A stretch of DNA of 64,000 nt from [Phialemoniopsis] sp. UDSM-2020 (taxonomy: Eukaryota; Ascomycota; Sordariomycetes; Thyridiales; Thyridiaceae): positions 2,480,001 through 2,544,000 of the forward strand of contig JAEILZ010000004.1 in assembly GCA_018873225.1 (NCBI GenBank), read 5' to 3'. Below the pieces are notes generated by a model that was not told the origin of the DNA, did not search any database, and was given only the letters and a program-made list of their open reading frames with translations. Below, piece after piece: positions 47,130-59,200 of the stretch (positions are counted from its first letter, which is position 1; each line of letters begins with the position of its first letter). The position numbers and the translations under genes are program-made.

Positions 47130-48224
47130 TCATGCTATTTTCGTAACGGTGAGTTGTCCCTTGTCGTCGCCATCCAGTTCTAGGTAGTCGTTGCTCTCCA
47201 GTCTCTTCTTCCACTTGGTGCTCTCGTACCTCGCGAGGATCATGGTCAGGCGCAGAGGCAGCTGGTCACTGGACGCGTGCTCTTGTCCACCCTCCGCTAT
47301 AGGGGTGAAGTTCCAACGTCCAAAGGCCCAGTTCAGGATGTACCTGTTCTGGGGGTGGGGAGGAGTTGGGATATCCACATCTTCGTCGGAATTCCTGACT
47401 GTTGATGAGGCTGTCAGAACGGCCTTTATCCTATACACCTCTTCCTTAGGGGCAGCCTTGAGGAGGGACTGCAGCTTATCGGCATTGAGCGCCGAGCCTT
47501 TGGGCCCTTGCAAGGTTATCGAGAGCACTTCCACTTCAGACTGATGATCATGCTTATGTTCAGCATCGTGGCTGTGGCCGTGATCATGATGCTCATCTGT
47601 CAAATCTTGTGCGAGTCCGCCGTCAATGCCAAAGACGACGTCCATCGACACCCAGCCTTTGCGGCTCTTGACCCAGGCCGTATCGACCTCGAGGTCGCCT
47701 ACCCGGTCCAGACACTCGTCGAAGCGGCGCTCATCACAGCTCTCCCACTTGTTGAACACGATGAGATCTGTATACTTGGCCTGGATGCGGGCCGTGTAGC
47801 TCGTGTCTTCGTACCCCTGCCAGTTCTCCACGTCGATGACGCTGACGACGCCGTCAAGAATGTAATCTCCGGTTTTCCGTGCCAACCGGTTGACCTCTAG
47901 TGCCAGGGTGGCTGGGAACGCCGACCCAGAGGTCTCGACCACAATGCGATCCGGCTTCACCGACGATTGTAGTTCACTCAAGGCCTCACCAAGCTGGCCG
48001 ACGAGATTGCAGCAGATGCAGCCATTGAGCATCTCCTGGACTCCAGAGATGGCACTCGACGAAGCGAGCTGCGAGTCGACAGCTAAGTCTCCAAACTCGT
48101 TCTTTAGTAGAGCGAGCTTGTAGTCCGGGTTCGTCTCGCGCAACTGAGGGATCAGATTCAGGATCAGGGTAGTCTTCCCTGATCCCAAGAACCCGGTGAT
48201 GATGGTGATTGGGATCGGCGCCAT
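47130..48224 (-). CDS. CobW/COG0523 metallochaperone GTPase (ZNG1-like)
   Basis: G3E-family GTPase of 364 residues, no intron. The P-loop is GFLGSGKT at residues 11-18, the metal-binding CICC is at 69-72 in NGCICCNL, and the GTPase motifs include ETSGSAFPATLALEV and FNKWE. A His/Asp-rich linker (DEHHDHGHSHDAEHKHDHQ) precedes the C-terminal CobW domain, which ends with NRYILNWAFGRWNFTP. Eukaryotic members deliver zinc to client enzymes such as methionine aminopeptidase 1. Zinc homeostasis is the likely role; the His-rich loop would bind the ion. Confidence 0.9.
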   Translation of the reverse strand: MAPIPITIITGFLGSGKTTLILNLIPQLRETNPDYKLALLKNEFGDLAVDSQLASSSAISGVQEMLNGCICCNLVGQLGEALSELQSSVKPDRIVVETSGSAFPATLALEVNRLARKTGDYILDGVVSVIDVENWQGYEDTSYTARIQAKYTDLIVFNKWESCDERRFDECLDRVGDLEVDTAWVKSRKGWVSMDVVFGIDGGLAQDLTDEHHDHGHSHDAEHKHDHQSEVEVLSITLQGPKGSALNADKLQSLLKAAPKEEVYRIKAVLTASSTVRNSDEDVDIPTPPHPQNRYILNWAFGRWNFTPIAEGGQEHASSDQLPLRLTMILARYESTKWKKRLESNDYLELDGDDKGQLTVTKIA

Positions 48225-49004
48225 GGTGATGAAGCCAACGATGTCTCGGCCGGCAAATGGACAAGCGCAATGGTGGCGGCCAATAAGGGAAAAGGGGGCG
48301 TGAGGTGAATTGTGTGCTCTGGTATGAGGTCCAGCCTCTTTGCGGAATGTAAGTCGATGCTATCGCGTGAAAATACCGCCCAGGGACTTCGTGCTCGGCA
48401 CATTGACCGCCTGCCGCTTTCGTTGTTTCAATTCGGCGATAAGCACCCGGCACCAGATGCCTGCCAGATGCCCCTGCCTGTCAAATAGCCTGGGCTTTTA
48501 AGGTTATCAGGCGATCGCCGATTGGCCCGGTATCGGGCGGATCTTCAAGTACCGTCGCTTGCGGGTGGCGCCTTCCCAACGCTACGCCCACCTTGTACAC
48601 TGAATCGCGGGCTTACTACACAGCCATCAACACCTCAACTTTCTTCTCCGACTAGATATCATGTCCCCTAGAATGGTCTGCAAGGCTCCGGCACGCCTCC
48701 ATGAGATTCAGATTTGTCGAGTTCACCTCAGTCTCAATGGAAATTGAAAAAAGCAGGGGTTCAGCTCGGAAAAGCATATGACGTCATGTTCTTGGCCACT
48801 GGAGAACGTAAGCTTTGGGGTGGAACAAGATTCTGGTACAACAGCAGACGTCAGTTTGGAGCAAGAGGCGTAGATGAATTTCACTTTTCCTTACATCTTC
48901 TGAAGAGAAGACAAATACTGAATTACTGTGACGAGGGCTATCACCCGACTACGCCCTATCAATTGAATATCCTGATACCTACAATATCTTGCGTCTAGAG
49001 GACT
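48225..49004. promoter_or_regulatory. Divergent promoter region upstream of the CobW and 113-residue genes
   Basis: Nearly 800 bases hold both promoters and a likely 5' leader for the plus-strand gene. A short open frame with ATG at 48661 and others after 48714 could be upstream ORFs. None has a family signature. Confidence 0.4.
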
Positions 49005-49420
49005 ATGGCGGCCGACCCCAACTTGAAGACACGCGACCCCGAGGGCGCAGTTGCTCAGGCCACAGACATCAACTACAAGAAGCGGCTCGACTACAAGGCA
49101 GACGAGGCTCGCAGGCCAGCACAGCAGCAAGCAGAGAACAGCTCCACAATCGAAGCTGTCGTGGAAAAAGGTACGCTGGAATGAAGCACCGGTCCGCATC
49201 TGCAGGAGCCGTGGTCACTAACGCACGCGACCCCCCCGTTATAGTTGCCGAGTATGTCCCTCCCGTTGCCAGGATGCTGGGGAAAGAAGAGAGCAACAAT
49301 GAGCAGCCTCCTGTACCCCAGGAGCCCACGGGACCGCCCGAACGTCCTCATCACGATGCGCAGATCGAAGAGTTCGTGCGGGACCAGCACCGTAGTAAGG
49401 ACGGAGAGAAGTTGGTCTAA
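49005..49420 (+). CDS. Small hydrophilic protein of 113 residues, function unknown
   Basis: Two exons, 49005-49170 and 49245-49420, joined through a GTACGC donor and a TTATAG acceptor. The protein starts MAADPNLKTRDPEGAVAQAT, has a charged helix (YKKRLDYKADEARRPAQQQ), then VVEKVAEYVPPVARMLG, a Pro-rich linker (PPVPQEPTGPPERPHH) and ends DQHRSKDGEKLV. The VAEYVPPVARMLG segment across the splice junction looks conserved, which supports the join. There is no signal peptide. I cannot assign a function. Confidence 0.65.
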
Positions 49421-49801
49421 GCCAAGCAGGTAACAGAACGCAGTTGGGGATGTATCATGTGTACAGTAACAAGCAAGACGGGGCGGCGTTATCATTACAA
49501 GATGGGTCAGGCCTTGAATTCGTAACCGACAAGACCTTCGAGGCAATGGGATAATGGCAAGCATGGACAATAGTCACATAGGCATATATAGGAACGGTTG
49601 TTTGAATGTTTGAACCCCAAAAAAATTATGTCAGACTCTGATGTGAAAAAAGTAAAAAGTAACCTGCCCGGCAAACCAAATTCAGATGATGCGTATTCCT
49701 TTAACAATGTCCGTGGAAATGAAAACCCGATTAAAATCTTGCACCAGTAGCTCTACGCCCCATGATATAGTTTATAGTCGTTAAGGATTGTACACTCCCA
49801 T
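49421..49801. other. Intergenic, convergent 3' regions
   Basis: About 380 AT-richer bases between two stops, presumably 3' UTRs. Confidence 0.45.
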
Positions 49802-50336
49802 TTACAGGAGCATCTGGCCGGCGATGAGGGCCAGGGAGCCGACGATGGCCAGGCCCTTCTTGAGCGAAGGAGCGCCGGCAGTGACGACGGTAGCAGGCTG
49901 AGAAGGAGCCGGGGTAACGATAGCGACGCCAGTCGAAGCAGTGACACCGTTACCGCCGATGGTGAGGACACCAGTGGCAACGCCAGTGGGAACGGGCGTG
50001 CTGGTCGGGCAGTAGATGGTCTGGGTGGGCGTGGCGCAGATATCGCAGACGACGGTGGTCTGGACGAAGTTGGGCGGGATCGCAGGAGGGGTCCAGGTAG
50101 CCGGGTTGCCCGTGCAGATCTCGACGATGGTGTAGGTAGCCAACCACGCGCTGGTAGGGCAAGCAGCAGGCCCAGTGTAGCAGTAGGTGGTGGTGAAGGT
50201 GCTGGTCACCGTATCCGTAACCGTGGTGGGGTACGGGGTGCAGCTGAGGAACTCAGAGGTAGTCAGACTGTGAGGGTATGTTAGTTATCAAGCTGACTCG
50301 ATGAATGCTCGTGATGCCGAGGACGACGTACCTCAT
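49802..50336 (-). CDS. Thr/Cys-rich surface protein with GPI-like tail
   Basis: Two exons: 50336-50332 (5 nt, ATG-AG) and 50267-49802, giving 156 residues. The sequence is Thr, Pro and Cys rich (VTSTFTTTYCYTGPAACP, ATPTQTIYCPTSTPVPTG) like fungal cell-wall proteins. It ends with a small-residue region and a hydrophobic tail (SLKKGLAIVGSLALIAGQML) that looks like a GPI-attachment signal. The N-terminus MSLTTSEFLSCTPYPTTVT has no hydrophobic signal peptide, which is odd for such a protein. Either the true start lies in a further upstream exon, or the tail is a membrane anchor of an unusual route. I could not find a better upstream exon. Confidence 0.65.
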
Positions 50337-51840
50337 TTTGATGGTATTGAAAAGCCGAAGCGTATCAAGACTTTTGATTTGATATTATAGACGGGCTGAG
50401 GTCTTCGAGAGCTGAAATAGCTTTCAAGGGGACGCACGAGCTATAAAGTCAAGAACGAGTGACTGAGGTAGGTGAGGCTAAAAGAGTGGATGGGGAGAGA
50501 GCGTAAGATGCAAACGGCATCCCCAAGACCATCTTATATAACGACGACGGGCATTACGAAGTGAGACAAATCATCGCGCTCTTTTGGTCTGACGCCGAGA
50601 TTCCTGGTAAACAGGTATGCCGCTGGCTTGGAGACCAGCACGCGCGCCGACCATGTCGAGGAATGGCGCGAAATGGAGCAGCATTCCACACCACGGCTGG
50701 CGCTGCTCTGCCGGACTCATAGTAAACTTTGGCAAAAGCACGAAAACAGACATGAGCGGGTACTGTTATTCCCAGTTCTAACGTGCCCGAGGGCCAAGAG
50801 AGTTCGTTTGCGGCAACCGGCACTGGAGAATGTCTCTGATGGTATGTCTTGGTTGCGACCCCATCATGGCTCGACACTTGTGAGGGCCGCACCTCCGCAG
50901 CGCGCGCGTCATGGCAAAGGAACCACCGAGCTGCACACGCAGCGAATCAGAGAGCGCCAGAAAATGAATGACGATTGTTCGATTGAGAATCGCATAATGA
51001 TTGAACAGGATGCTGTATGTGAAATGGGAGAAGTTTAGAGCAAAACCTACCTAGCTGGTCGGGGGTTTGAGCACAGCGACTTCACGATGCTGTAGCAAAT
51101 CCCTCTTCCCACGCTAAGCATGAGCAAGCGGCAAGGCTGCCTTGCCCCGAGCTTCTCTGGAACTGCCTGCCCGTCGACCAGGTACCTATCTGCCGGCCGG
51201 CCGGCTTGCCTGGAGGAATTGCCCCTGGTTGGGTGGGAGACCTGACGAGACCGACGGGTAGGCCTTGGAAGCTGGTGCCACTACTCACACCAAGGCGGAA
51301 CCCTTGGAAAGCATAACGCCGCCCCTCAGAGCATGCACCGATCGAGAGCGTGCGAGGGTTGTTAGAGAGACGGGGCACACGCACGCCAACTGCCAACGGG
51401 GCAAAAGAGGTGCCATTGTTCAGGGCAGCATGCCAGGAAAGTCAATCCGTCCTGCGCTAGTCAAGCACATCAGGAATGTTGCGAGAGCAGAGTGAAACAT
51501 CATGCAGGAACAGGCAAAGGCAAAAATTCAACTCAAAGGTATGTCTCCACATCATCAGCATCTTCGCCCATCCGTCCCGGAGGACTTGGACGAAAGATTT
51601 CCTATCAGGGAATTCGATCTCCAGAGTTCTGTTACATGTAGTAACGTGGCAACGCGACACCGTGGGTTTAAGATTTCTGAGTGTCGGTCGTGGCTACTCT
51701 GTGTTATACTTTTTGATCTAAGGAAAAAAAGAGAAGAAAGAAGAGTTTGAAAATTTTGGCGAGCCTCAATCGTAGATATGCCACCCACCGCGTCCACCCT
51801 TGCCCTGACTAAGCCGTGTCTGGCTACACACGTGAATTGG

Positions 51841-51862
51841 CTTGGCCCAAGCTTGGCCCAAG
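51841..51862. repeat. Tandem pair of near-palindromic CTTGGCCCAAG
   Basis: Two exact 11-base copies stand side by side. Each half-unit is almost self-complementary (CTTGG...CCAAG), so a bound dimer or a hairpin is possible. No function known to me. Confidence 0.7.
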
Positions 51863-51879
51863 CTTCAATTCCACCGCTC

Positions 51880-51928
51880 GCTTCCACCATTTTCACCACC
51901 ACTTCCACCACCGCTTCCACCACCACCG
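51880..51928. repeat. CTTCCACCA-type simple repeat
   Basis: Irregular repeats of CTTCCACCA and CACCACC on the plus strand; a low-complexity tract that explains the His/Pro-rich open frames over it. Confidence 0.7.
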
Positions 51929-53334
51929 GCACTCACTCGCACCAGCACTGAGACTCATCGGTTGCCAAGGACCTACCGGCCGGCACTCATCTCTCCCGCT
52001 CACATCGCTCTCATCGGGGCGCCATTGTTGTTTCTCACCATCTTCAGCCACAGGTCTCACCTATTGCCCGTTCACCTGCCCACCCTGCCAACTGCCAAAT
52101 CACCCAGGTCTTGGAAGTCTATTCTCGTATGCTTTACACTAGAAGGCGTTAGTACCTGGCCGAGCTGTCGACACGGAGACCGCCCGCTAACGGACGCATG
52201 TCTCTGGTTCCTCGATCAACACCCAGCCACTGAATTATACACTATGGGCCATGTCTTCGTCCTGTCATCTGGGAAGCTCTGCTTGCACCAGGCACAGTGG
52301 AGACCCAACGGTGTGATCTGCCTTTGACACTCAAAGTGACATTAGATACTGCGCCCAATCAGGCACCTCGAAGCTGCTGACGAAGCTCCGTACCTGTTTC
52401 ACTGACTCGCAGGTTTTCTCTCTACGAAGTACGATCGACGGTTCTCTAAGACATTCCTAGGATTGCTCGATTCGTGCGAGGTACGCACATCCTGTGCCTT
52501 TCTGGCAGAGCATACTGCACTCCAACGAGCTGAGGTTCATGGGCCGAGCAACCACTCTACTTGTCGGTCTCCATTCTATGCCCCCATCGATCGCTGGCCA
52601 CATCCGTTTTTGCCGCGAGCAGCTCTTCGCGGGGGGCATCGTGGCCTCCACACTATCGATGCTTCTTTGTGGATTCGTCACCCTCGACCCTCACGAGGTG
52701 AGTTCCTCTACCTTCCAAGGTAGCTAGTAGTTTCGTCCTTTAATGGAGCTGTTGCGTAGAGAAGAGCTCCATTTCCTTGAGACCTTTCTTGCATTGTCTC
52801 AGCCAACTTTTCACAAATTGATGGCCAGCGCTCTCTCTGACAGGAGGAACAATGGACAAACTCCGGTCAATAACTTCACCCTGATAGCCACCATTTTTGA
52901 CCCGTAGCTGAGAGCCGGCAAGTGGAACAATCGTCCGTTCGAGAACACTATTTCGGCCTGGGCTATTGTGACGCAAAGGCCTGGCTTCTCGTCAAATGCT
53001 CTTGACGGTTCCAGAAACAGACCAAAAAGGATCAAATTGAAAACCATAGGCTCTACGAGTCAAAAGGAAATGGAGATGGTAGCTTCATGTTCACTATCTG
53101 CGTGCAATAGAGCTGTAGAGTTGCGCATCAGCGATGTCCTACCTTTGGATGACATAAGCAGCGCTCCTCAGCGAACATCGACTCCACACACCACTGTGAA
53201 CCTCATGTCGCACCCATCCATGCTCCATGCAGTGATGATCCATCCACTTACACCCACCAAACGTGACCAGCATCGTTTCCCCATTGTTTTGTCTTCTCAC
53301 ACCACCTTCTCATGGCCTCTTGTTCGTAACAGCA

Positions 53335-53832
53335 ATGCCATCAGACGACTACAAGTCGGTCAGCGGCGGCGGGGCCCTCAAGCTCAAGGGCGCCGGCGCC
53401 AAAGTCAAAAAGCACAAGAAGAAGAGGGACAAGCCCGACGCCGGCAGCGATCTCGAGAAGGCCCTATCCACTGGAGAAGCCTCATCATCCAAGACAAGCA
53501 GCAAGGATAAGCGGCTAGAGGACAAAGAGGAGGAGGAGGAGGAGACGGAAGTCGACAGCTCCGGACCTCGTCCCGCAGCTTTCAAGACCGAGGCCGAGAG
53601 GCGTTTTGAAGAAGCCAAGCGCAAAAAGGTACGTCTTTTGTACCACGCCATGGGGCTCTTTCTTTTTATCCCGCAGGTGCTCTGGAATACTAACGGCCTT
53701 TGACAGCTCTTGGAACAAGCCGGCGCCAGGCCGGAGCTTCTCAAGACGCACAAGCAGCGGGTGGAGGAACTCAATACCTACCTGTCCAAGCTTAGCGAGC
53801 ATCACGACATGCCCAAGATCGGACCTGGTTAG
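53335..53832 (+). CDS. FAM32A-like nuclear protein
   Basis: Small basic nuclear protein of the FAM32A (DUF1754) family, a spliceosome-associated factor in animals. Exons: 53335-53628 and 53707-53832, giving 139 residues. Diagnostic parts are the N-terminal [19 protein letters not shown], the Lys-rich [12 protein letters not shown], and the C-terminal [18 protein letters not shown] and [11 protein letters not shown]. The middle is acidic ([10 protein letters not shown]). The start matches the family, where a G-rich KLKG motif comes near residue 15. Confidence 0.9.
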
Positions 53833-55002
53833 AGCATGGTATTTCGTACGGCTTTTTCAGAGCGGATTACCTTGATGCGATCGATATTTCGTGCAGACCA
53901 GATAGACACGACCAGCTTTGCAATTTAGCGCTTGACCATACTCATTCTACTGTCGCGAACGTGGGCCCGCCTTGAAGTCTCATTCTCATCCCTAGCTCTG
54001 ACATGTAAAACTTCAATATTGCCCACATTATTCATTGCTACGATAAATCCTTCCGTGCGATGGACTCGCCTACTTTTAATGATCATGGGCCTTTTGCGAC
54101 CATTCTCAAAAATAGTTCTTTAACCGACGGACGGTTTCACACATGGCATGGCCTCTACTCTGCGCCACTCCACACCATTGTTCCTGGTTCCTGGTGTGCG
54201 TCCGCATTCCTCACAGACATGTCCCAGATCTCTCTCTCATCCCTTGACACGGGAAATCCGTCGCGCTTTCCAAGCCGGGCACCAAGCAACGCCCAATTTC
54301 TTGGCCGGCCGGACGGCCTGTTCAAGCTACCGTAGCCTGCATTTCGCGCACGCGCACGTTACGATTCACATTGTTCACGCGGCCGGCATTTGCAGCCTCA
54401 GCCTCGACGCGTCCGACGGCGGTGTGTTATCATGAACGGGGCAAAGCCGTTGTAAGCGGCGGCCCCCGTGTCTCTCATATTACATTGTTCTACCTAGGTA
54501 TGTTAATCCCGCTTTTCCCCCTCTGCCTCCACCCAGATATTGTGCCTTCTGTATGCGTGATTGCGTGTCAAAAAAGCCAAGAGCGCTTGTTAAGGAATGA
54601 ATGATATGCTTGTATGTATGCAAAGTAAGTTGTGTCGCGCCGCCGAGACGCGAGACTGCGCTCATGCCCCTGTGTCCCGTTTTTGTTGCCGAACCCGTTC
54701 CCAAAAAGAAATGATCCCAGGGCTCCGAATTTGCTAAAAACTCCGTTCTGATGCTAAAGGAATGTGGTCGCTTGATGCTGCTTGCGGAAAGTCGAAAAAA
54801 GCCGGAACCCAAATTAGGCAAGTGTTGGAAAGACAATGCGTGCCCGAATGATTCGTGCACGTTCGAGAGACATATTAATAGCAGCACACACCGCACGCTC
54901 TCCCGCGCGGGGGCGCGTGTACGCTTGCTTCTGCCGTTTCTCTTCTCTGCGCTCTCCTATTCTCAAGGAGAGCAGACTCCAAGGATGGTAAAATCCCGAG
55001 GC
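53833..55002. other. Intergenic, convergent 3' regions of FAM32A-like and mucin-like genes
   Basis: About 1.2 kb with short open frames only. No gene or repeat recognised. Confidence 0.4.
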
Positions 55003-56208
55003 TTACACCAGAAGTACACCGCCGACGATGACTCCCACGGCAGCCTCGAAAAGATGGCCACGATTCCGTGCCACAGCCGCATTGGTCTGCAGGCTGCCAG
55101 ATGGCTTGGTGCTGGTGGCTTGGTTCGGGTCGTCGACGCCCACGTACGAAGTCTCAACAACGGTGGTGGCAGCGCCGTCTGGGAGCGTCGACGTGTACGT
55201 CGAGGTCGTCGGCCTGGACGAATGCGGAGTGCTTGTCCTGGTAGGCGAAGTGCTTGTGGGTGCTATCAAGTCAAGTTAGCCAACGACTGAGACGAGCAAT
55301 GTGCAAAATATTTTCAAATTGAAAATTGGCACAGTTTACTTGGAAGCAGGAATCACTAATCAACAACGAGACGAAGTACACGGCTGCATTGAGGCCGACA
55401 TACCGACAGTTGACGAAGTTCTCGGTCGAGTAGACGTCGACGTTATGGACAAGGTTGAGGATCTTGAGGAGGAAGAAGAAGAAGAAGAAGAAGAAGAGAA
55501 AGAAGTTGTAGTCGACGACGTACCAGAAGTGCTAGTGGCAGAAGAAGGTCGGGATGAGGAAGATGAAGCAGAGGAGCTGGGCGACGTGGAGCTGGAAGAC
55601 GGCGTGCTGCTGACGGACGTCGATGTTGGCGGAGAGCTGCTAGAAGAAGGCACCGTGGTCGAGCTCTCGGTCTGAGACGGGCTTGAGGTCGTGTCCGATC
55701 CGGTAGAGGTAGGAGGTGTCGTCGGTGCGGAGGTGCTGTTGGTGTCTTGACGCTTGGCCAGCTGAGCCAGAGAGGTGGCTAGCGGTGCATCATCCCGGTG
55801 AACGGCCTCCAGAGCAGACTGGTCGGACGAGTAGACTCCATGCTGATACCTCTCAGGCAGATACCGGTGGAGGAGGTCATGCAGCGAGTCGGGCGAGACT
55901 GCATCGAGCATGTTGGTGAACCTCGAGGCTTCGACACCATCATGCTGCTGCTGGGACTCGGATGACTTCTCATGGCATGGGCCTCGGTGCCATGTCTTGG
56001 GATTTATCGCATGGGCCAGGCCGAAGGTGAACAGGAAGCAAAGGGCCAGGGTGACCAGCAGATGACGGGGCGACGGCATCTTCTCAATGACCACGAAGCG
56101 TGGGGGTTGAGGCTCTCTAGTCTCTTCACTCAGCAACGTCTTCTCTGCCGAAGCCGTTGGGAAACCGGCCTCAAGGGCACGATCGTCTTTAGTATGCCGG
56201 GCGTCCAT
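55003..56208 (-). CDS. Ser/Thr-rich mucin-like cell-surface protein
   Basis: Exons: 56208-55404 and 55262-55003, giving 354 residues. A hydrophobic segment (LLVTLALCFLFTFGLAHA) at residues 50-67 acts as signal peptide if translation starts at Met44 (position 56079), or as a type II anchor from the longer start. Next comes a folded-looking part of about 90 residues (HDLLHRYLPERYQHGVYSS), then a 150-residue Ser/Thr/Pro stretch with runs of Ser, expected to be heavily O-glycosylated. The C-terminus (LFEAAVGVIVGGVLL) looks like a GPI signal or membrane tail. The Ser runs come from a TTC/CTT-rich repeat visible as GAAGAA on the plus strand near 55,470-55,500. A cell-wall or adhesin role is likely; no family name is justified. 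Confidence 0.75.
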
Positions 56209-59200
56209 AACGTCGACTTAGCCTTTTGGGACGACTAGTGGGTGTGTGAGCTCGGCTGTCAGATAAGTCGAAAAGCAAGTTGGTGGCCAGTCCAATGCCG
56301 TGCTGCCGGACAGGCTTATGGGCTGAGGTTCGCAGAATCGGGAATCCGGTGGTTTGGTGAGGCGCTTTGGTGGAACTCTAGTGTCTACCTAAACCTGCAT
56401 CATGACGCGAGCAAAGAGGGAGACAGGTGAGTTTTATTTGCCGGTTGTCCCAGGTCAAGACCCTGTTGGTGTTTCGACTGTCACACCTTCGTGATGTGGT
56501 GCCGGTGGACTGCAGGTTTGTGGATCGTAGGGCCAGAGTGGCTGTGACTTCGTTGTAACGAGTGGACAACAGTCAAAAAAAGCTGCTGATGCAGTGTACT
56601 ATGTACGAACGCGCAATGTCAGAGTCTGGTACGGAGGATGTCGATGTTTCTTTGTTTGCCAACAACTCCGAGAAGTCGACGGGCTGGGCTCCACCCCGGA
56701 GCTTGGATGAGTGGGCGGTGGCGGGCGTTTACGGTGCTTCGTTGCTTCTTCGTTGCGAGCTAATGGAGCCCAGCTTATCCGCAACGTCGTCACGCCAAGC
56801 AAAGTGTCGTTTCCAAAGGGAAGAGGGTGGGCACGCACTAACCAGTAGATGTTCACTTGCTTCGAGAAAGCAGATCGTAGTGGATGGCTTGAAACAACTT
56901 GATGGGAAGAAAAGGGCTGCAGCAATCAGCCATGCTTACCCTACTAAGGAGGGTTTTAAACTTCTGTCTATTCGATCTTGGGCTGTCACTTTGTTGAGCT
57001 GGCCACCCAGTTAGAACCAGGATCACTAGACAGCTGCTAAAAAGCTCCGAGGTTTGGGTGGCCTGGTGGCCACCAAGCAAGATCCCCGCCTCTCAGCTGC
57101 GTTGCTGGAAACATCATGACGCTGCAGATACAGGGATTTTGCATCGGCCTTGGCCGGTTTAGCCTGGTTCGCCTGGCTCAGGACCACTAACATGGTGCCA
57201 GTTTCCCGTAATTCCTCCTGGACCATTCGCTAAATTTAGCATGGGTTCGCACCAAGCTTTCTAGCCAGGCCCTCCTGAATACGGCAACAACCCCCGGTTC
57301 AATGGTCCGGAGCTCCTTGGTCAAGCCAGAACAATCGTGGATCAAGCTGTCGATTCTCGATGCGATTCTCCAAGGGCGAGAGAAAAAGCTGGGAAATCTG
57401 ATATCATGGGCACATTCTGCTATACCTCGTATTAAGCAGATGTGTCGACATGACAGCAGAAAACCACCACAATACCCGCTCTGCCGAGTCCAGCATGATG
57501 ACGACCATCTGATGGTCCTGCTTCTCTTCCTGCAAGTGGTGGGTTCACACTCTGTTCGATAGCTCCATTGTGTTTGCCTTCGCCAATTGATGCAGATTTC
57601 GTCGACCACCAGCTAGTGAGGCGATTCTTTGTCCGATTGTGGTGGGGATTCGCTACGGATGGAGATGTGGTCCTTCCTCGTATTCGACGCGTGGCGAGGA
57701 CACCCAAGACTGATGCAGCCTAGGTGCAGCCTGTCACCCACGCCAGTTCAGCTTGATTTCTCCATCGCTTTGATAATGCGAAACCTTCTGTCGCCTGCTA
57801 GCGCCAATGGTACACCCACAGACCTTCAAGGTCTGCTTGGGCTTTTTTCTCCTTTGTCACGAGATGCCGAAGTGCCAGTCTCCTTATTCACAGCCTCAAA
57901 TGCTCGTCATCGTTTACATTAGAGAATCCAAGGGGTCCATTACAGTGGGTTCATCGCTAGTTTCCGGCGGCTCTCCTGCTGCCCCCACTAGGAACCCAAC
58001 GTCTGATGATGACTGAGCGCTTCGTGTCGATTACGAGGTGAGGAGATACCCATACAAGGAGGCCACCCGTGAGCATGCATCGCGGGAATTGAAAGTCTCA
58101 CGTTGGTTTCTTGACATCGACCACTAGGTCGAGATTATGAACATGTTGCCTCCAGGTGTCGATGCCATGGTGCTTTCAACCCTGTAAGCTCAATGACTGA
58201 GGTCATATGAGACTTTCAATAGTCCATCTCAGGCCGTCGTGGTTTGTCTTTGGTGTGTTACGCAGATTGCAGACTTAAATATCGACCTCGGTGTCGGGTA
58301 CTGAGTGTCGACCAGATAGTCACTGCACTGCTTGAATTTTCACAGATTAGTACCTTATTAACCCCTCTCGCCTCTCTACGAGGCAAAACTCATAATCCAC
58401 AAGAGTCCATTGTTCAATCAAGCAGGCTTTGGTTTACCCGACTGTGTATTTGAGTCGATCTATGTGATGGGCTCCTCATTCATATGGATTCGTCGATATG
58501 GTCATTGTCACGGAGGTTCAAACTCTAGCATCATGCATCATAAGTACGGGCTAGGTCGGATCACTCGTGGTTTTGCAAGGGTTGAGTAGGGAACACATAC
58601 TCACTGTGGCTTCCCTTTTACGTACACATTTTGTGCCTACAGGTGTAGTTCATGTCCATGTTCGTCGACAGGAGTGGTTCGCATTGTCTGTTGTCACTGG
58701 TGTTCTGCGGATTCTAGGAGGCCCTGTAATTCAACCCGAACAAATAGACCGTGGCTACAAAGTCATGATTCAATCCAAAAGTATTCAATTGTAACTTATC
58801 GATGACATCCCAGGGAACAGCTATGCGGCTTCTTTTTATGCAAGCACCCATATCAGTTTCCTCATGGGCGTTTGGGGGTTGTATTGCTACATCTACTTTA
58901 TTCCAATAAACAACGGACTGGCAAATCCGAGTATTTTACATTGCCTGGCTGATACATGACTTCCAGGATGCCTTATGTTGTACAGATTGCACAAACGAGA
59001 ATGATGACCAGCAAGAAGGTGCCAACACAGGAACAAACAGACAAGACATGTGACGAAACTGCCTTACGAGTTCTTGAGGCTGTTGTTGACCGAGGTAGTG
59101 CATCACATTACTGATGTGAGGCTCTTGGGAGGTGATGGAGTCAAGTGGAGCCTGCCAAGCTTTGATATGGGAGTACTAACATGTGTGTTGTGGCTTGTTC

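Larger units (their letters stand above)
50337..53334. other. 3.0-kb region with no recognisable gene
   Basis: Apart from the promoters of the flanking genes I support no gene here. It contains a tandem pair of CTTGGCCCAAG at 51841-51862 and a CTTCCACCA-type simple repeat at about 51880-51928. Some open frames reach 160 codons but have low-complexity content and no signature. Non-coding transcripts are possible. Confidence 0.4.

Noticed and set aside
57187..57609. 140-codon minus-strand open frame in the 3.5-kb gap
   Set aside because: No recognisable family, no splice partners and many Arg/Ser/Cys as in chance frames; kept only as part of the gap description.
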